Shown here piece by piece: positions 43,529-52,515 of a stretch of 64,000 nucleotides of DNA. Position 1 is the first letter of the stretch. Each line of letters starts with the position of its first letter. The stretch spans positions 2,324,501-2,388,500 of the forward strand of contig NZ_CP043028.1 of NCBI RefSeq assembly GCF_008935055.1, in the 5' to 3' direction. The notes under the pieces are model-generated. The model saw nothing but the letters and a program-made list of their open reading frames with translations. It had not been told where the DNA came from and made no database searches. The translations under genes were made by a program, and so were the position numbers. The stretch comes from Pseudobutyrivibrio xylanivorans. GTDB lineage: Bacteria; Bacillota; Clostridia; Lachnospirales; Lachnospiraceae.

Positions 43529-46144
43529 ATGGACGAAAAAAAGATTATTGAAGAATCAACGGAATCTAAAGAAATAACAGATACCCCGGTGGATTTGAAT
43601 GCATCTACAGAGACAAGTGCTATGACTGACGAAAATGGCTTAAATGATGGTGGGGTTACAGAAGAAAAGAGCTATAAAGCAAGAGTTGAGGAACTTCTTA
43701 AGTGGCAGATGAAATTGGCTGACGAGCAAGCAAAGTTAGAGGCTTATAGAACATCAACATTTCAGCAAATGGGTGAGCTTGAACAACAGAAGAGAATTGC
43801 TAGTTCTGAACAGCAGGCAGCTTTACAAGAAGAGCGCCAGAAGTTTGAGGCCGATTTAGCTTCGATAAGAGCAAAGAAAGACGCTGAAACAATTGCTATG
43901 ATTGCAGGTGAATGGAGTAAGTTTGAAAAGGAAAAAGAGGCTCAAATTATAGCATTAAAGAAAGAACTTGAGGGAATGCGTACCCAAACTCAAAAGGAGA
44001 TGGATGCTCTTCGCTCTCAAGTTAGTAAGGAGTTGGATGAAGCCCGTTCATTGGCTGCAAAAGAAATACAGGTGATGAAATCTGAAGCGCAGAAAGAGAT
44101 AGATAAGGCTCAGGCTGATAGCAAAAAAGAGATTATCGCAGCAAAACAAGAATCAATAAAAGCTGCTGAAATTGAAATTGAGCAGAGAACTCGCGAACTC
44201 ACCGAGGCAGAAAAGAGAACAGAGCGTGAAGCTGGTCGACTTGCTGAATTGGATAAGAAGCTTCAGCAGCTTGAAATCGAATTAGAAGCGCGAGAGGCTC
44301 AGGTAAATGATGATAAAAGCGATAATATTCGAGAAAGAAGACGATTGGATCGAGAAAAGCAAAGAATTAACGGGGCAAGCGATAATTTGGAACAAGAGAT
44401 TCAAGAACGTTTCTCTGATAGAATTGATTCGTATGAGCGAAAACTTGACAGTAAAGATGATGAGCTAGAGAGATTGAGATCGGAACTAGCTTCTTTGATG
44501 GCAACTAGTGAGTCAATACAAAGCTTAAGAGCCGCTTACGGAATGGACCCTGAGAAAATAAAAGCGAGAATTGCTGACCTGGAAGCTAGAAATAAAGCTC
44601 TTTTAGATGAAGCTGCTAATAGTACGACAAGGATTGAGTATGACCGTGTTAGTAGTGAGAAGAGAGCACTGGAAACAAAGTTTGCACAGGCCCAGGAGGA
44701 AATAAGACGTATTTCAGTAACTGATGGTGAAGTGCAGACTTTAAGGTCAGAAATACGAAGACTTGAGTCAACAAATGAAAATCTTAAAGTTGAGGCGGAA
44801 GAAGCTAGAAATATTCAGAAGTCACTGCAGAATGAGCTATTAAGATTATCTACTCCGGCAGAAAGAGAACTTGATAGAGAAGCAAGAATTGCATCTATAA
44901 AACGAGAGATTATGTCCCCTGAAGAACTTGAGTGGGAAACACATCCTGTTGATATGAATGAAATTGATTGGCTCGAGGATATAAAAAAGCAATGTGATAA
45001 CTACGGCATTAAGTTCCAGAGAAGGATTTTATATGCTTTCCATACAGCATTAAAGATTAATGACTGGTCGATTATTACTGTGCTTGCTGGTGTTAGTGGT
45101 ACTGGTAAATCTGAACTCCCAAAATTGTATTCTTTTTTTGGTGGATTGAATTTTATTTCGGTTGCAGTGCAGCCAAACTGGGATAGTCAGGAATCTATGC
45201 TTGGATTTTTCAACTCAATTGATAATCAATTCCAGCCAGAGGATTTGCTGAGCTTTCTAGTACAGTGCTCTGATAAAGACAGTGGTTTTAAGCTGTATCC
45301 AAGTGTTGTCCTTTTGGATGAAATGAACCTTGCATATGTTGAACATTATTTCGCTGAATTTTTGAGTAAGCTTGAAGAGCGAAGAGGAAAGACAAAGAAA
45401 GACCTGCCGGAGGTTAAGGTTAACCTTGGCGCAGGTGTCGCACCTTACGAGTTACCTCTTGTAAGAAACGTATTATGGACTGGTACTATGAATCAGGATG
45501 AAACTACGAAGTCTCTTTCCGATAAAGTAATTGATAGAAGTATGGTAATAAATTTCCCTAGACCTAAGCATCTTGCTGAAAGAACTAAGATGGAGAAGCT
45601 CAAGAAAACAGAGAAGAAATTATTATATGATACATGGAGATCTTGGATTACTGTTGATTTGGAAAGTGATTTTACAAGTGAACAAAGAGAGATCTTTAAG
45701 GAATATAAAAGAATTATCGAAAAGATCAATGATTGTTTAGAGGAAGTAGGAAGAGCTCTTGGTCATAGAGTATGGCAGTCAATAGAATACTATATTGCTA
45801 ATTACCCTACAGTAATAAATGCCTTGAAAAATTCTCAAGGAGAAGTAACCGAGGAGTTAAAAGCTGAAATGAGGACAGCCTTTGAGGATCAGCTTGTTCA
45901 AAAAGTAATGCCAAAACTTAGAGGTATTGAAACTCGTGGCAAAGGTCGTCAAAGCTTACAGAACATAGAAGATCTTTTGGCCGAGGAAGGCTTCGAGAAT
46001 CTTAAAGATGACTTTGAAATTGCATGTGAACAGGGTTATGGTCAGTTCGTATGGAGCAGTGCAAAATATCTCGGTGACGATGAGGACATTTTATCTTCAG
46101 ATGATAACGCTGAGAAAGACACTGAAAATAACTCTGAAGAGTAG
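43529..46144 (+). CDS. McrB-like AAA+ protein with long coiled coil
   Basis: An 871-residue protein. Residues 50-450 form a long coiled coil of Glu/Lys/Arg/Ala repeats. The AAA+ domain follows with Walker A GVSGTGKSEL near 520, Walker B VVLLDEMNLA near 595 and the sensor segment GTMNQDETT near 655, as in McrB-type ATPases (which use GTP in E. coli). In McrBC the ATPase drives a nuclease subunit encoded next; here the next gene is a large DUF2357 protein. The coiled coil takes the place of a DNA-recognition domain. Confidence 0.85.
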   Translation: MDEKKIIEESTESKEITDTPVDLNASTETSAMTDENGLNDGGVTEEKSYKARVEELLKWQMKLADEQAKLEAYRTSTFQQMGELEQQKRIASSEQQAALQEERQKFEADLASIRAKKDAETIAMIAGEWSKFEKEKEAQIIALKKELEGMRTQTQKEMDALRSQVSKELDEARSLAAKEIQVMKSEAQKEIDKAQADSKKEIIAAKQESIKAAEIEIEQRTRELTEAEKRTEREAGRLAELDKKLQQLEIELEAREAQVNDDKSDNIRERRRLDREKQRINGASDNLEQEIQERFSDRIDSYERKLDSKDDELERLRSELASLMATSESIQSLRAAYGMDPEKIKARIADLEARNKALLDEAANSTTRIEYDRVSSEKRALETKFAQAQEEIRRISVTDGEVQTLRSEIRRLESTNENLKVEAEEARNIQKSLQNELLRLSTPAERELDREARIASIKREIMSPEELEWETHPVDMNEIDWLEDIKKQCDNYGIKFQRRILYAFHTALKINDWSIITVLAGVSGTGKSELPKLYSFFGGLNFISVAVQPNWDSQESMLGFFNSIDNQFQPEDLLSFLVQCSDKDSGFKLYPSVVLLDEMNLAYVEHYFAEFLSKLEERRGKTKKDLPEVKVNLGAGVAPYELPLVRNVLWTGTMNQDETTKSLSDKVIDRSMVINFPRPKHLAERTKMEKLKKTEKKLLYDTWRSWITVDLESDFTSEQREIFKEYKRIIEKINDCLEEVGRALGHRVWQSIEYYIANYPTVINALKNSQGEVTEELKAEMRTAFEDQLVQKVMPKLRGIETRGKGRQSLQNIEDLLAEEGFENLKDDFEIACEQGYGQFVWSSAKYLGDDEDILSSDDNAEKDTENNSEE

Positions 46145-46178
46145 TTTGTAATAATATGTATCAAAGGGGGATCCTATA

Positions 46179-49100
46179 GTGAAGGAAATAGATAGCTACG
46201 AAAAATATTGTAAGTCCTTTACTGATGATACAAACAGTGGAGCCAAGGCAGAGGCTTTGCTTATGCTTTATATTCAAAATTGGATAATAAAGTTGCAAAG
46301 TAATACTGAAAAGGAATTCACAGATTATAGTCTTAGTCAATTTATTGAGGATAACTTATATAAGCAGAGAAGAGAAGAGTCACGAGAAGATGCGCTATCA
46401 AATATAGTCGATAGTGCAATAGATGCTTTTAGGATAATTTCAAAAAATATGAGGGAAAGAATAATACGTGAGAATGTTATGATGCCCTCATATAAAGTAA
46501 AGGAAATTAATAGTCAAGGATTAAATTGGTTAAGTAGACAATCTGGAAGAAATATAAAACAGAAGGTTTCATCAGCTGGAAATAATGTGTTAGCTGTTCA
46601 ACGTAGAATGAGCTATGATACGGGTGAAAATCGACTTTTTGTAGAGTTTGTTAGGGAATTATTGGAAATTCTGACAGTAAAGTTGAAATATATTCCGGAG
46701 GCTAACAGACCAGTAGGAGAGAAGGATATATGTAATGAATTGGCTTCATTTTTGTATAGAACCGACTTAAAAGAGATTCGTAGATGGGAAAATTTGCCAC
46801 CAAATAACACTCTTTTGTCGGATCAGAATTACAAAAAGATATGGACTGCCTGGAATTCTTTAAAATCACTAGATGAGTTGATTCTTGCAGATAGTCAAAA
46901 TGCTGATGCGCGCCTTGCGACAATCTTTTATTTTGAGTTTTTGACTCAAATACAGGGGCGTGTAAAAATTGTGCAAATGCCTTTGGAAATTGATTACGAT
47001 AATTATCTAATTCACTATGGAAGTGAAAAGGTAAAATTTTTAGATTCCAAGGGTAAGGCATATAGTATAGCTATATCTGGACAAACCATAACGATGACTG
47101 TCGATACTAAAGAAGTTTTGGCTGAAATAAAAGATGGTAGAATTGCGATTTTTGTAGCTGGTGAGGACAAAGGAAATAGTTTTTCAGTAAATGTAGGTAA
47201 TATATATAAATACACATTATTGTATGCGTCGAAAATTGGATTGCCAAAAGAAGGTGCTTCGCTAGAACAAACTGTGACCAATGAGAAATGTGATAATGTT
47301 GTAATTGATCTGTTTGCTTTACATCCTAATTATTTAGTGGATGGAGAAGAACTAAGATATTTAGAGGAACGAGTATTACAGCAAACATACTATACTGAGG
47401 ATATCTACGGGGATAAGAGAAAATTTTACTTGCCATGCGATACCACAAGGGCTATTAGTATGATGCATGGTGTGACACAAACATATACTATTCCTTATGC
47501 GGTGGACAGTGAATCATTTGATCAATTGCAACGATTGATGCATATGATGGAGGGCTATATCTCTGCAAAACAGTTTTCATATGTTTTTCCGGATGTATAT
47601 AATGAATTTCAGCTTAGTAAAATATATAAGGCTGCTAGAATGGCATATAGAAATGTTAGTAGTATGCCAATGAGCATAGGTGTAGCTTTTGACTACATGG
47701 TAACCGATGATTTTGCTGAATATTTCGAACCCGATGATTTCTTGTTAATAGTGAATTTGTTAGATGATGAACTTACTATGACTTTGATTAAGGGTGAATA
47801 TGATGAGAAATTATCATATGATATTCCTGAATATAAAGGTGTCGTATGGGAAAGACATCCAACCGCAACCATTTCCGTTAAAAGTAAGATCAGTGACAAA
47901 ATAATCGATTGCCTTGAAAAGGCTGGTTGTGATAAAGCACGAAAATTATATCAGCTTTTTGGACTTGAAGGTTTAATCTCAGAAACTAGAATGTTATCTG
48001 TATTGATTGATGATTCCTCATGGTTCACTGTTAGTGAAGAATTATCGGAAATACTTCAAAACATGATCTTTAATATAGATGATGAGATTAGTTTGTTTTT
48101 AAGTAAGCAGCAAGGAATTATTGGAGATGCGCAGATACATATTCTTTCTTTAGTTGATAATTTAACTGGAAAGGATAATTTTATCCAGTATATTGATAAG
48201 TGTAGTGCTTTGTATGGCGTGAGTATTTACGAAAGTCTAAAGTTGGATACGGATGTATCGTTATGGCACGATCACTTGCCAAATCTTTCGATTAAACTTT
48301 TGTATGATAAATTCGACTTAATCAAGGATGCTACTGTTCTACCTATATTTGAACCACAAAAAATTGAAATATCCAATACATTCGTTTTGCCTAAGGGAGA
48401 AGCAGAATACCACTTCAGACTTGTACAGGAAGATAGTGCAAGAAAGATGCAATATGAAGCGGTTGTTAAGAATTCAAAGTTTCCTCTAGAACAGGATGCA
48501 GAATGCGTGTTGGATATGGTATATCATTATGGTGCAGAGGAACCATTTACACTTATATTTAGGCCGATCGATCCTATAATGGCTAAGTTTGCGGAGGCAA
48601 AAGTAGAATGGAAGAATTTTGAGGAATATGAGTGGATGAATAATCCAGTTCCGGCGTTTCCACGTAAATTGTCATGGGAAGAACTTAGAACATACATTGG
48701 AAGAAACAACGAAAATATTGACGTGATAAATATATTAACTGAAAAATTCGAACTGATTGGCAAAGGATATGAAACTCATGATTTGACCAATGAGAAGGTA
48801 GAAAGTAATTGGAAAGGGCAGAAGTGCGGTGAGTTTTATCATGTAACCAATGAAGGGGAGAAGGTTTTAGTTAGATGGAGTGAATGGGATTGGGAAAAAG
48901 GATCTCAAAAACCTCGTTATTGGGATGGAATTTCTTTTCTGTTAGAGGATTCTACAGATCAACAAGTTACACGATACAAAATAGATGATGTTTGGGCAGC
49001 AAGAACACGCGACAGTGTATGGTTTACAAATAATCAAGGATCGGTAATGGCAGTTTTGGAGTTTGAGTATGAGGGTGAAGAAACAACAATTGCCGTATTA

Positions 49101-50132
49101 GCAGATAAGTTTGATAATCCAGATGAATTTGATGAGAATCTTGATTCTATATCTTTTGAGGTCATCAGAAATAAGAAAACGGGAAAATTGTCTGCGATAA
49201 ACATTCATAATGAGGACTATGGTCCGTATAGGCCTAAAAAGTATAAGGTGGCTAAGAGAATTCATATAGCAGGCACTCCACCAAAGCATTTTGTGAATTC
49301 CTTCTATAATCGTTGGATGCGAGTGTTATTTGCTAATAATAGATCACTTGCGGAGGACGGTTGCCCAGATGAGTTTAGAAGGGCGTTCTTGAGTAATCAA
49401 GAAGCGTGGTTGTCTTTATTCCATGAATATGATGATCCAAAGGATAAGAACAAGGCCTTTATTGATTATTCATTAGCAGCAACAAATGTAGGAAAAGAGT
49501 ATTTCCCTATTGCAGCTGAATATCTAAGAATGTACTTTAATGGTGAAATACGCTTGGAGTATGAAATTGGATGTGCTCTTGGAAATATGACGACAGATAT
49601 GCAGAAGTCCTTTCTTAAGGTAATGGTAGAAAGAATTACTGATAAAAAAATCGTCATAGGTATACTTGCTAAGGCGCTATGGCATGACGAACAGTTTGTA
49701 TTCAACTTTTACGAATATGACTCTGAACTATTGTTGGATTTCTTTGATTATGCAGTAGAGTTTATAGGTACATGCCTAGAGGATGTGGAATATGATAGGT
49801 TAAATAAGGATGACTTGAGTGATATTAGATATTGCTTAGAATATATTCTTGGAATTCTACGGTTGAGAGCCTTAGAGAATGAAACACTTAACAAAAAATA
49901 TTTGTCGTTAAATAATACGAATTTATTAAAGTTGTATAGATACTTAGAAATTATGATTAGTAATCATACAAAATTATATTCGTTCTTAAAATTGGAAATA
50001 ACCAACAAAGGTGGGTATGATTTTATTCCAGACTTTATGTATGCGTTACTGGTATATATTTCAGGGTATAACACTGATAGTGAAATTAAGATTTCAGGAA
50101 TCAACACAGATTTTAATGACGATGAAGATTAA
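46179..50132 (+). CDS. Giant DUF2357-type protein (McrC-like partner)
   Basis: A 1317-residue protein starting at GTG 46179 after GGGGG. The segment around residues 85-165 (LNWLSRQSGRNIKQKVSS, then RRMSYDTGENRLFVEFVRELLE) matches DUF2357, a family that pairs with McrB-like ATPases and usually ends in a PD-(D/E)XK nuclease domain. It is about twice the usual length. I could not locate a clear nuclease active site by eye. The C-terminal 250 residues are helical. It ends the operon at a bidirectional terminator. Confidence 0.72.
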   Translation: MKEIDSYEKYCKSFTDDTNSGAKAEALLMLYIQNWIIKLQSNTEKEFTDYSLSQFIEDNLYKQRREESREDALSNIVDSAIDAFRIISKNMRERIIRENVMMPSYKVKEINSQGLNWLSRQSGRNIKQKVSSAGNNVLAVQRRMSYDTGENRLFVEFVRELLEILTVKLKYIPEANRPVGEKDICNELASFLYRTDLKEIRRWENLPPNNTLLSDQNYKKIWTAWNSLKSLDELILADSQNADARLATIFYFEFLTQIQGRVKIVQMPLEIDYDNYLIHYGSEKVKFLDSKGKAYSIAISGQTITMTVDTKEVLAEIKDGRIAIFVAGEDKGNSFSVNVGNIYKYTLLYASKIGLPKEGASLEQTVTNEKCDNVVIDLFALHPNYLVDGEELRYLEERVLQQTYYTEDIYGDKRKFYLPCDTTRAISMMHGVTQTYTIPYAVDSESFDQLQRLMHMMEGYISAKQFSYVFPDVYNEFQLSKIYKAARMAYRNVSSMPMSIGVAFDYMVTDDFAEYFEPDDFLLIVNLLDDELTMTLIKGEYDEKLSYDIPEYKGVVWERHPTATISVKSKISDKIIDCLEKAGCDKARKLYQLFGLEGLISETRMLSVLIDDSSWFTVSEELSEILQNMIFNIDDEISLFLSKQQGIIGDAQIHILSLVDNLTGKDNFIQYIDKCSALYGVSIYESLKLDTDVSLWHDHLPNLSIKLLYDKFDLIKDATVLPIFEPQKIEISNTFVLPKGEAEYHFRLVQEDSARKMQYEAVVKNSKFPLEQDAECVLDMVYHYGAEEPFTLIFRPIDPIMAKFAEAKVEWKNFEEYEWMNNPVPAFPRKLSWEELRTYIGRNNENIDVINILTEKFELIGKGYETHDLTNEKVESNWKGQKCGEFYHVTNEGEKVLVRWSEWDWEKGSQKPRYWDGISFLLEDSTDQQVTRYKIDDVWAARTRDSVWFTNNQGSVMAVLEFEYEGEETTIAVLADKFDNPDEFDENLDSISFEVIRNKKTGKLSAINIHNEDYGPYRPKKYKVAKRIHIAGTPPKHFVNSFYNRWMRVLFANNRSLAEDGCPDEFRRAFLSNQEAWLSLFHEYDDPKDKNKAFIDYSLAATNVGKEYFPIAAEYLRMYFNGEIRLEYEIGCALGNMTTDMQKSFLKVMVERITDKKIVIGILAKALWHDEQFVFNFYEYDSELLLDFFDYAVEFIGTCLEDVEYDRLNKDDLSDIRYCLEYILGILRLRALENETLNKKYLSLNNTNLLKLYRYLEIMISNHTKLYSFLKLEITNKGGYDFIPDFMYALLVYISGYNTDSEIKISGINTDFNDDED

Positions 50133-50136
50133 ATAA

Positions 50137-50175
50137 AAAGAACGCTCCTAGCCAATGTGTTATGGGGCGTTCTTT
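50137..50175. terminator. Bidirectional terminator between convergent operons
   Basis: AAAGAACGCTCC at 50137-50148 pairs with GGGGCGTTCTTT at 50164-50175 (one G-T pair). T-rich sequence follows the stem on the plus strand and A-rich sequence precedes it, giving a T-run on the minus strand. The last codons of the minus-strand MYG1-like gene lie inside the stem. Confidence 0.75.
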
Positions 50176-50984
50176 ATTGCAGTTTCACAAGCTTTGATAG
50201 CTGCGTCGATAGATTTTGTTGCTACTAAATAACCACTTGAATGGCAGAAGGTTAAATCGGGAATACCGGTAATACTTGATAATGATTCTGTTTGTCCTCG
50301 CCAGGTTTCCGGAAAGTAGATTTTGCATTCATTTGACTCAATGCTTATAGGGACAGCCTGAGCATTAAAACCGCCTCTGGTTGAAGGGTAAATGACAAAG
50401 TATACTGGTTCGGGAATCAAAATTGACTTCCATGGAACACCAATGGAAAGAGTTACAATTCCGTTATGCTGTTTTGATAGGGCGTCTTTGACGATTTTGG
50501 CTGCATGGTCAGTGCTTTTCATACTTTCAATTTCGTTCTGAAGGATGAATTTAGCCATGTCTACAGCCTTAAAAAAGCACTTATCTGGATCATCAGAACT
50601 GTCCCACTTGGGATTAGCCTGTGTTATAGCACGACAGAGCATATTATTTCCACCGTAGTTATCTTGTGTGTCGAGCGGCTGAATGAAAGATTCATCAAAG
50701 GTGCGAGCTGCATTTTCTCCGACTAAAGATGGACCAAACTTTTTCCATAATAAGCCAAAAGATGCATACGGAACTCCGTTTTCACGATATTTCAAATTTG
50801 TAGAATGATGGTCATATTCGCCATCTGATAAATCAAATACGAGACCCTTATAATGAGGTGGAACAGCGGGCATTCTTTTTATTGAAATCTCTGGATTCAA
50901 AATTTTCAACAATGCTGCTGAAAAAACATCATCTGTATGAAACCGCCCATTATGGGTAAGAGCTTCACTTGGAAGGCTTTCCAT
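50160..50984 (-). CDS. MYG1-like (UPF0160, DHH superfamily) hydrolase
   Basis: A 274-residue protein. The opening THNGRFHTDDVFSAALL and later DLSDGEYDHHST match the metal-binding motifs of the MYG1 family, a DHH-like exonuclease known from eukaryotes and many bacteria. ATG 50984 with AAGGAGG is preferred to a start eight codons upstream. As a mobile-element gene beside helicase and McrB-like genes it could degrade RNA or DNA ends, but this is inference. Last gene of the minus-strand operon. Confidence 0.8.
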   Translation of the reverse strand: MESLPSEALTHNGRFHTDDVFSAALLKILNPEISIKRMPAVPPHYKGLVFDLSDGEYDHHSTNLKYRENGVPYASFGLLWKKFGPSLVGENAARTFDESFIQPLDTQDNYGGNNMLCRAITQANPKWDSSDDPDKCFFKAVDMAKFILQNEIESMKSTDHAAKIVKDALSKQHNGIVTLSIGVPWKSILIPEPVYFVIYPSTRGGFNAQAVPISIESNECKIYFPETWRGQTESLSSITGIPDLTFCHSSGYLVATKSIDAAIKACETAIKNAP

Positions 50985-51058
50985 GATATGCCTCCTTTCT
51001 AGTATCATGTACTAATTATCGGTTTAATTCTATATTCTGTCAATTTGATTAGATGGAT

Positions 51059-51217
51059 TTAGAATGGCCAATGGGGTGGTCTTTTCTTTCCAGGTGTAGG
51101 AATATGTTTTGGTAACATTAAGCAATAAGGGCATGTAAATAAACCCATTCCGCTATTTGCATCGTAAATCTGCTTACATTTTGGACACCTCTTAAACTGT
51201 GCTACGATTCCACTCAT
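51059..51217 (-). CDS. Small zinc-ribbon protein (52 aa)
   Basis: A 52-residue protein with CPKC and CPYC pairs 14 residues apart, a compact zinc ribbon, and a Pro-rich tail ending HWPF. ATG 51217 is preceded by AGGAGGTG. It is the gene just before the MYG1-like one, and could act as its nucleic-acid-binding partner. Confidence 0.6.
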   Translation of the reverse strand: MSGIVAQFKRCPKCKQIYDANSGMGLFTCPYCLMLPKHIPTPGKKRPPHWPF

Positions 51218-51229
51218 GTGAACACCTCC

Positions 51230-51448
51230 TTAAAACTTAATAATGTCGATATTACCTCTGTGCACCTGCTTATGACAGTTATGACAAAGGGTAACAATGT
51301 TGTCGATATGGGCATTACCTCCATACTGAAAATTGATGATGTGATGCCCCTCGGGAGAGACAGTACTTCCGCAGGCCTGGCAAATATTCATGTCGCGGAT
51401 CTTGCCAAGCCGCTGAATCTGTGTGTGTGAACTATCACGCTTTGCCAT
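51230..51448 (-). CDS. Mini HNH nuclease (72 aa)
   Basis: A 72-residue protein that is almost only an HNH domain: CQACG, then PEGHHIINFQYGG, then NIVTLCHNCHKQVHRG. Both zinc pairs and the HH-N-H residues are present, so it may be an active nuclease, or a binding module used by larger partners. AGGAGG precedes its ATG. Confidence 0.75.
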   Translation of the reverse strand: MAKRDSSHTQIQRLGKIRDMNICQACGSTVSPEGHHIINFQYGGNAHIDNIVTLCHNCHKQVHRGNIDIIKF

Positions 51449-51459
51449 GGCTATACCTC

Positions 51460-51690
51460 CTAGAAATTTACGATGTGAACGCCAGACTCGGTGTCATAAC
51501 TTTCAATGACAGGAGTTTCTGTTTCGGGGGTATATCCAATAGTAGTAGGATTGTTAATATCCAAATGGATTCCGTCAGGTTCAACCGTAACCTTGAAAAG
51601 GTCAACTGAACCATCATCACGTTCAATTGCGATAAAATCAGAATTGATATTTATAACACGGTCACCTAAGTTTAATAATTCGTAATTCAT
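51460..51690 (-). CDS. Small beta-rich protein (76 aa)
   Basis: A 76-residue acidic protein predicted to be mostly beta strands (DRVININSDFIAIERDDGSVDLFKV). No family recognised. It lies between the 69-residue gene and the mini HNH gene with 11-13 base gaps, so the set is clearly co-transcribed. Confidence 0.55.
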   Translation of the reverse strand: MNYELLNLGDRVININSDFIAIERDDGSVDLFKVTVEPDGIHLDINNPTTIGYTPETETPVIESYDTESGVHIVNF

Positions 51691-51703
51691 ATTTCCTCAC
51701 TTC

Positions 51704-51913
51704 CTACGCATGTCTTGCGATGCGCTTATTTGCTGTTGAATTTGACTGAATAAGAACACCCACATTTTCACGAGTTCCTGTTGCGATAGTTCCACGACCA
51801 TGTGGTGCGTACTTACTCTTTGCGACTACAATCTGCTTCTGTAATTCGGCAGCCTGATTCGGTGTAAGATCTCCGATGACTGCTACAACTACATTATCCT
51901 TCTTTCCAGCCAT
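51704..51913 (-). CDS. Small basic protein (69 aa)
   Basis: A 69-residue basic protein (VVVAVIGDLTPNQAAELQKQI and a Gly/Thr/Arg-rich second half). AAGGAGG precedes the ATG. It directly follows the 24-residue peptide gene on this strand, the same relative place the 65-residue protein has on the left side. Role unknown. Confidence 0.55.
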   Translation of the reverse strand: MAGKKDNVVVAVIGDLTPNQAAELQKQIVVAKSKYAPHGRGTIATGTRENVGVLIQSNSTANKRIARHA

Positions 51914-51940
51914 AAAAAGCCTCCTTTACATATTGGGTAA

Positions 51941-52015
51941 TCACTTCTTTGTAATGATTACAACGATAACATCTACAACTGCATGTCCAATTACTGATAA
52001 TAATGTTCCTGCCAT
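51941..52015 (-). CDS. 24-aa hydrophobic peptide, copy 2
   Basis: A 24-codon frame at ATG 52015, preceded by AGGAGGTGATCCT. The helix SVIGHAVVDVIVVII is followed by a basic end, where copy 1 ends in acidic residues. Eleven of 24 positions, including the central GH and VD, are identical to copy 1 at 31071-31145. Too short for routine gene finding. A membrane-active or toxin-like peptide is likely. Confidence 0.7.
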   Translation of the reverse strand: MAGTLLSVIGHAVVDVIVVIITKK

Positions 52016-52055
52016 AGGATCACCTCCTGTCTAATGTGTGTGGGTTGGGTGGCGA

Positions 52056-52229
52056 TTAATCCCAATCGCCACCACCATCTTCGTATGCATCATCAAACCC
52101 ATCTTCTACGCCATCAGCATACAGTGAATCCTTACTGTACCTAACATCGTCAAAGTCACCATCCTCAAATGCATCTTCATAACCATCGTCGTATGAGTTC
52201 CAACTGTGCTTCTTCTTGTCTCCAAACAT
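52056..52229 (-). CDS. Small Asp-rich protein (57 aa)
   Basis: A 57-residue acidic protein (about a third Asp/Glu) with repeated DGxxDxF/Y patterns (DDGYEDAFEDGDFDD, ADGVEDGFDDAYEDG). ATG 52229 follows AAGGAGGG. First gene of the minus-strand operon, directly after the shared promoter motif. The repeats recall calcium- or metal-binding tails and parallel the acidic EF-hand gene on the left side. Confidence 0.6.
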   Translation of the reverse strand: MFGDKKKHSWNSYDDGYEDAFEDGDFDDVRYSKDSLYADGVEDGFDDAYEDGGGDWD

Positions 52230-52285
52230 GATTTGTACCCTCCTTGTTGAAGAAAACTTAATTTGTTGTTTTTGTTTGTGAGATA

Positions 52286-52323
52286 AATATACAAAGCTTT
52301 ATTCACCAAAGAATCGAATTATA
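52286..52323 (-). promoter_or_regulatory. Shared cargo 2 promoter motif, copy 3
   Basis: On the minus strand TATAATTCGA (52323 to 52314) is followed 23 bases further by TATATT (52291 to 52286), the same spacing as copies 1 and 2, and by a similar A/C-rich leader (ACAAACAAAAACAACAAA). GTGAATAA in the spacer is also shared with copy 2. It drives the minus-strand small-gene operon. Confidence 0.65.
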
Positions 52324-52348
52324 ATCCGAGATATTTAATTAAAATCTG

Positions 52349-52373
52349 AAACGTCTGAAGAACTCAGACGTTT
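52349..52373 (+). repeat. 25-bp hairpin repeat, right copy, with T-run
   Basis: Identical to 26225-26249 and followed by TTTT, so on the plus strand it is a complete terminator. No plus-strand gene lies just upstream; the nearest ended at 50132 with its own terminator. It is best read as the displaced terminator of the HNH gene at 25410. Confidence 0.75.
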
Positions 52374-52515
52374 TTTGTTTTGTCAAATTGCACACTTTAA
52401 GTGTTCATTATGCAGACGAAAGATAATAGTTCATCTTTTATCATGTTTATTGTAAAGAGTTACGAAGCGGCGCGCAGCCTAGTGACATAAGCACAACTGA
52501 ATATAGGAGGTGTAT

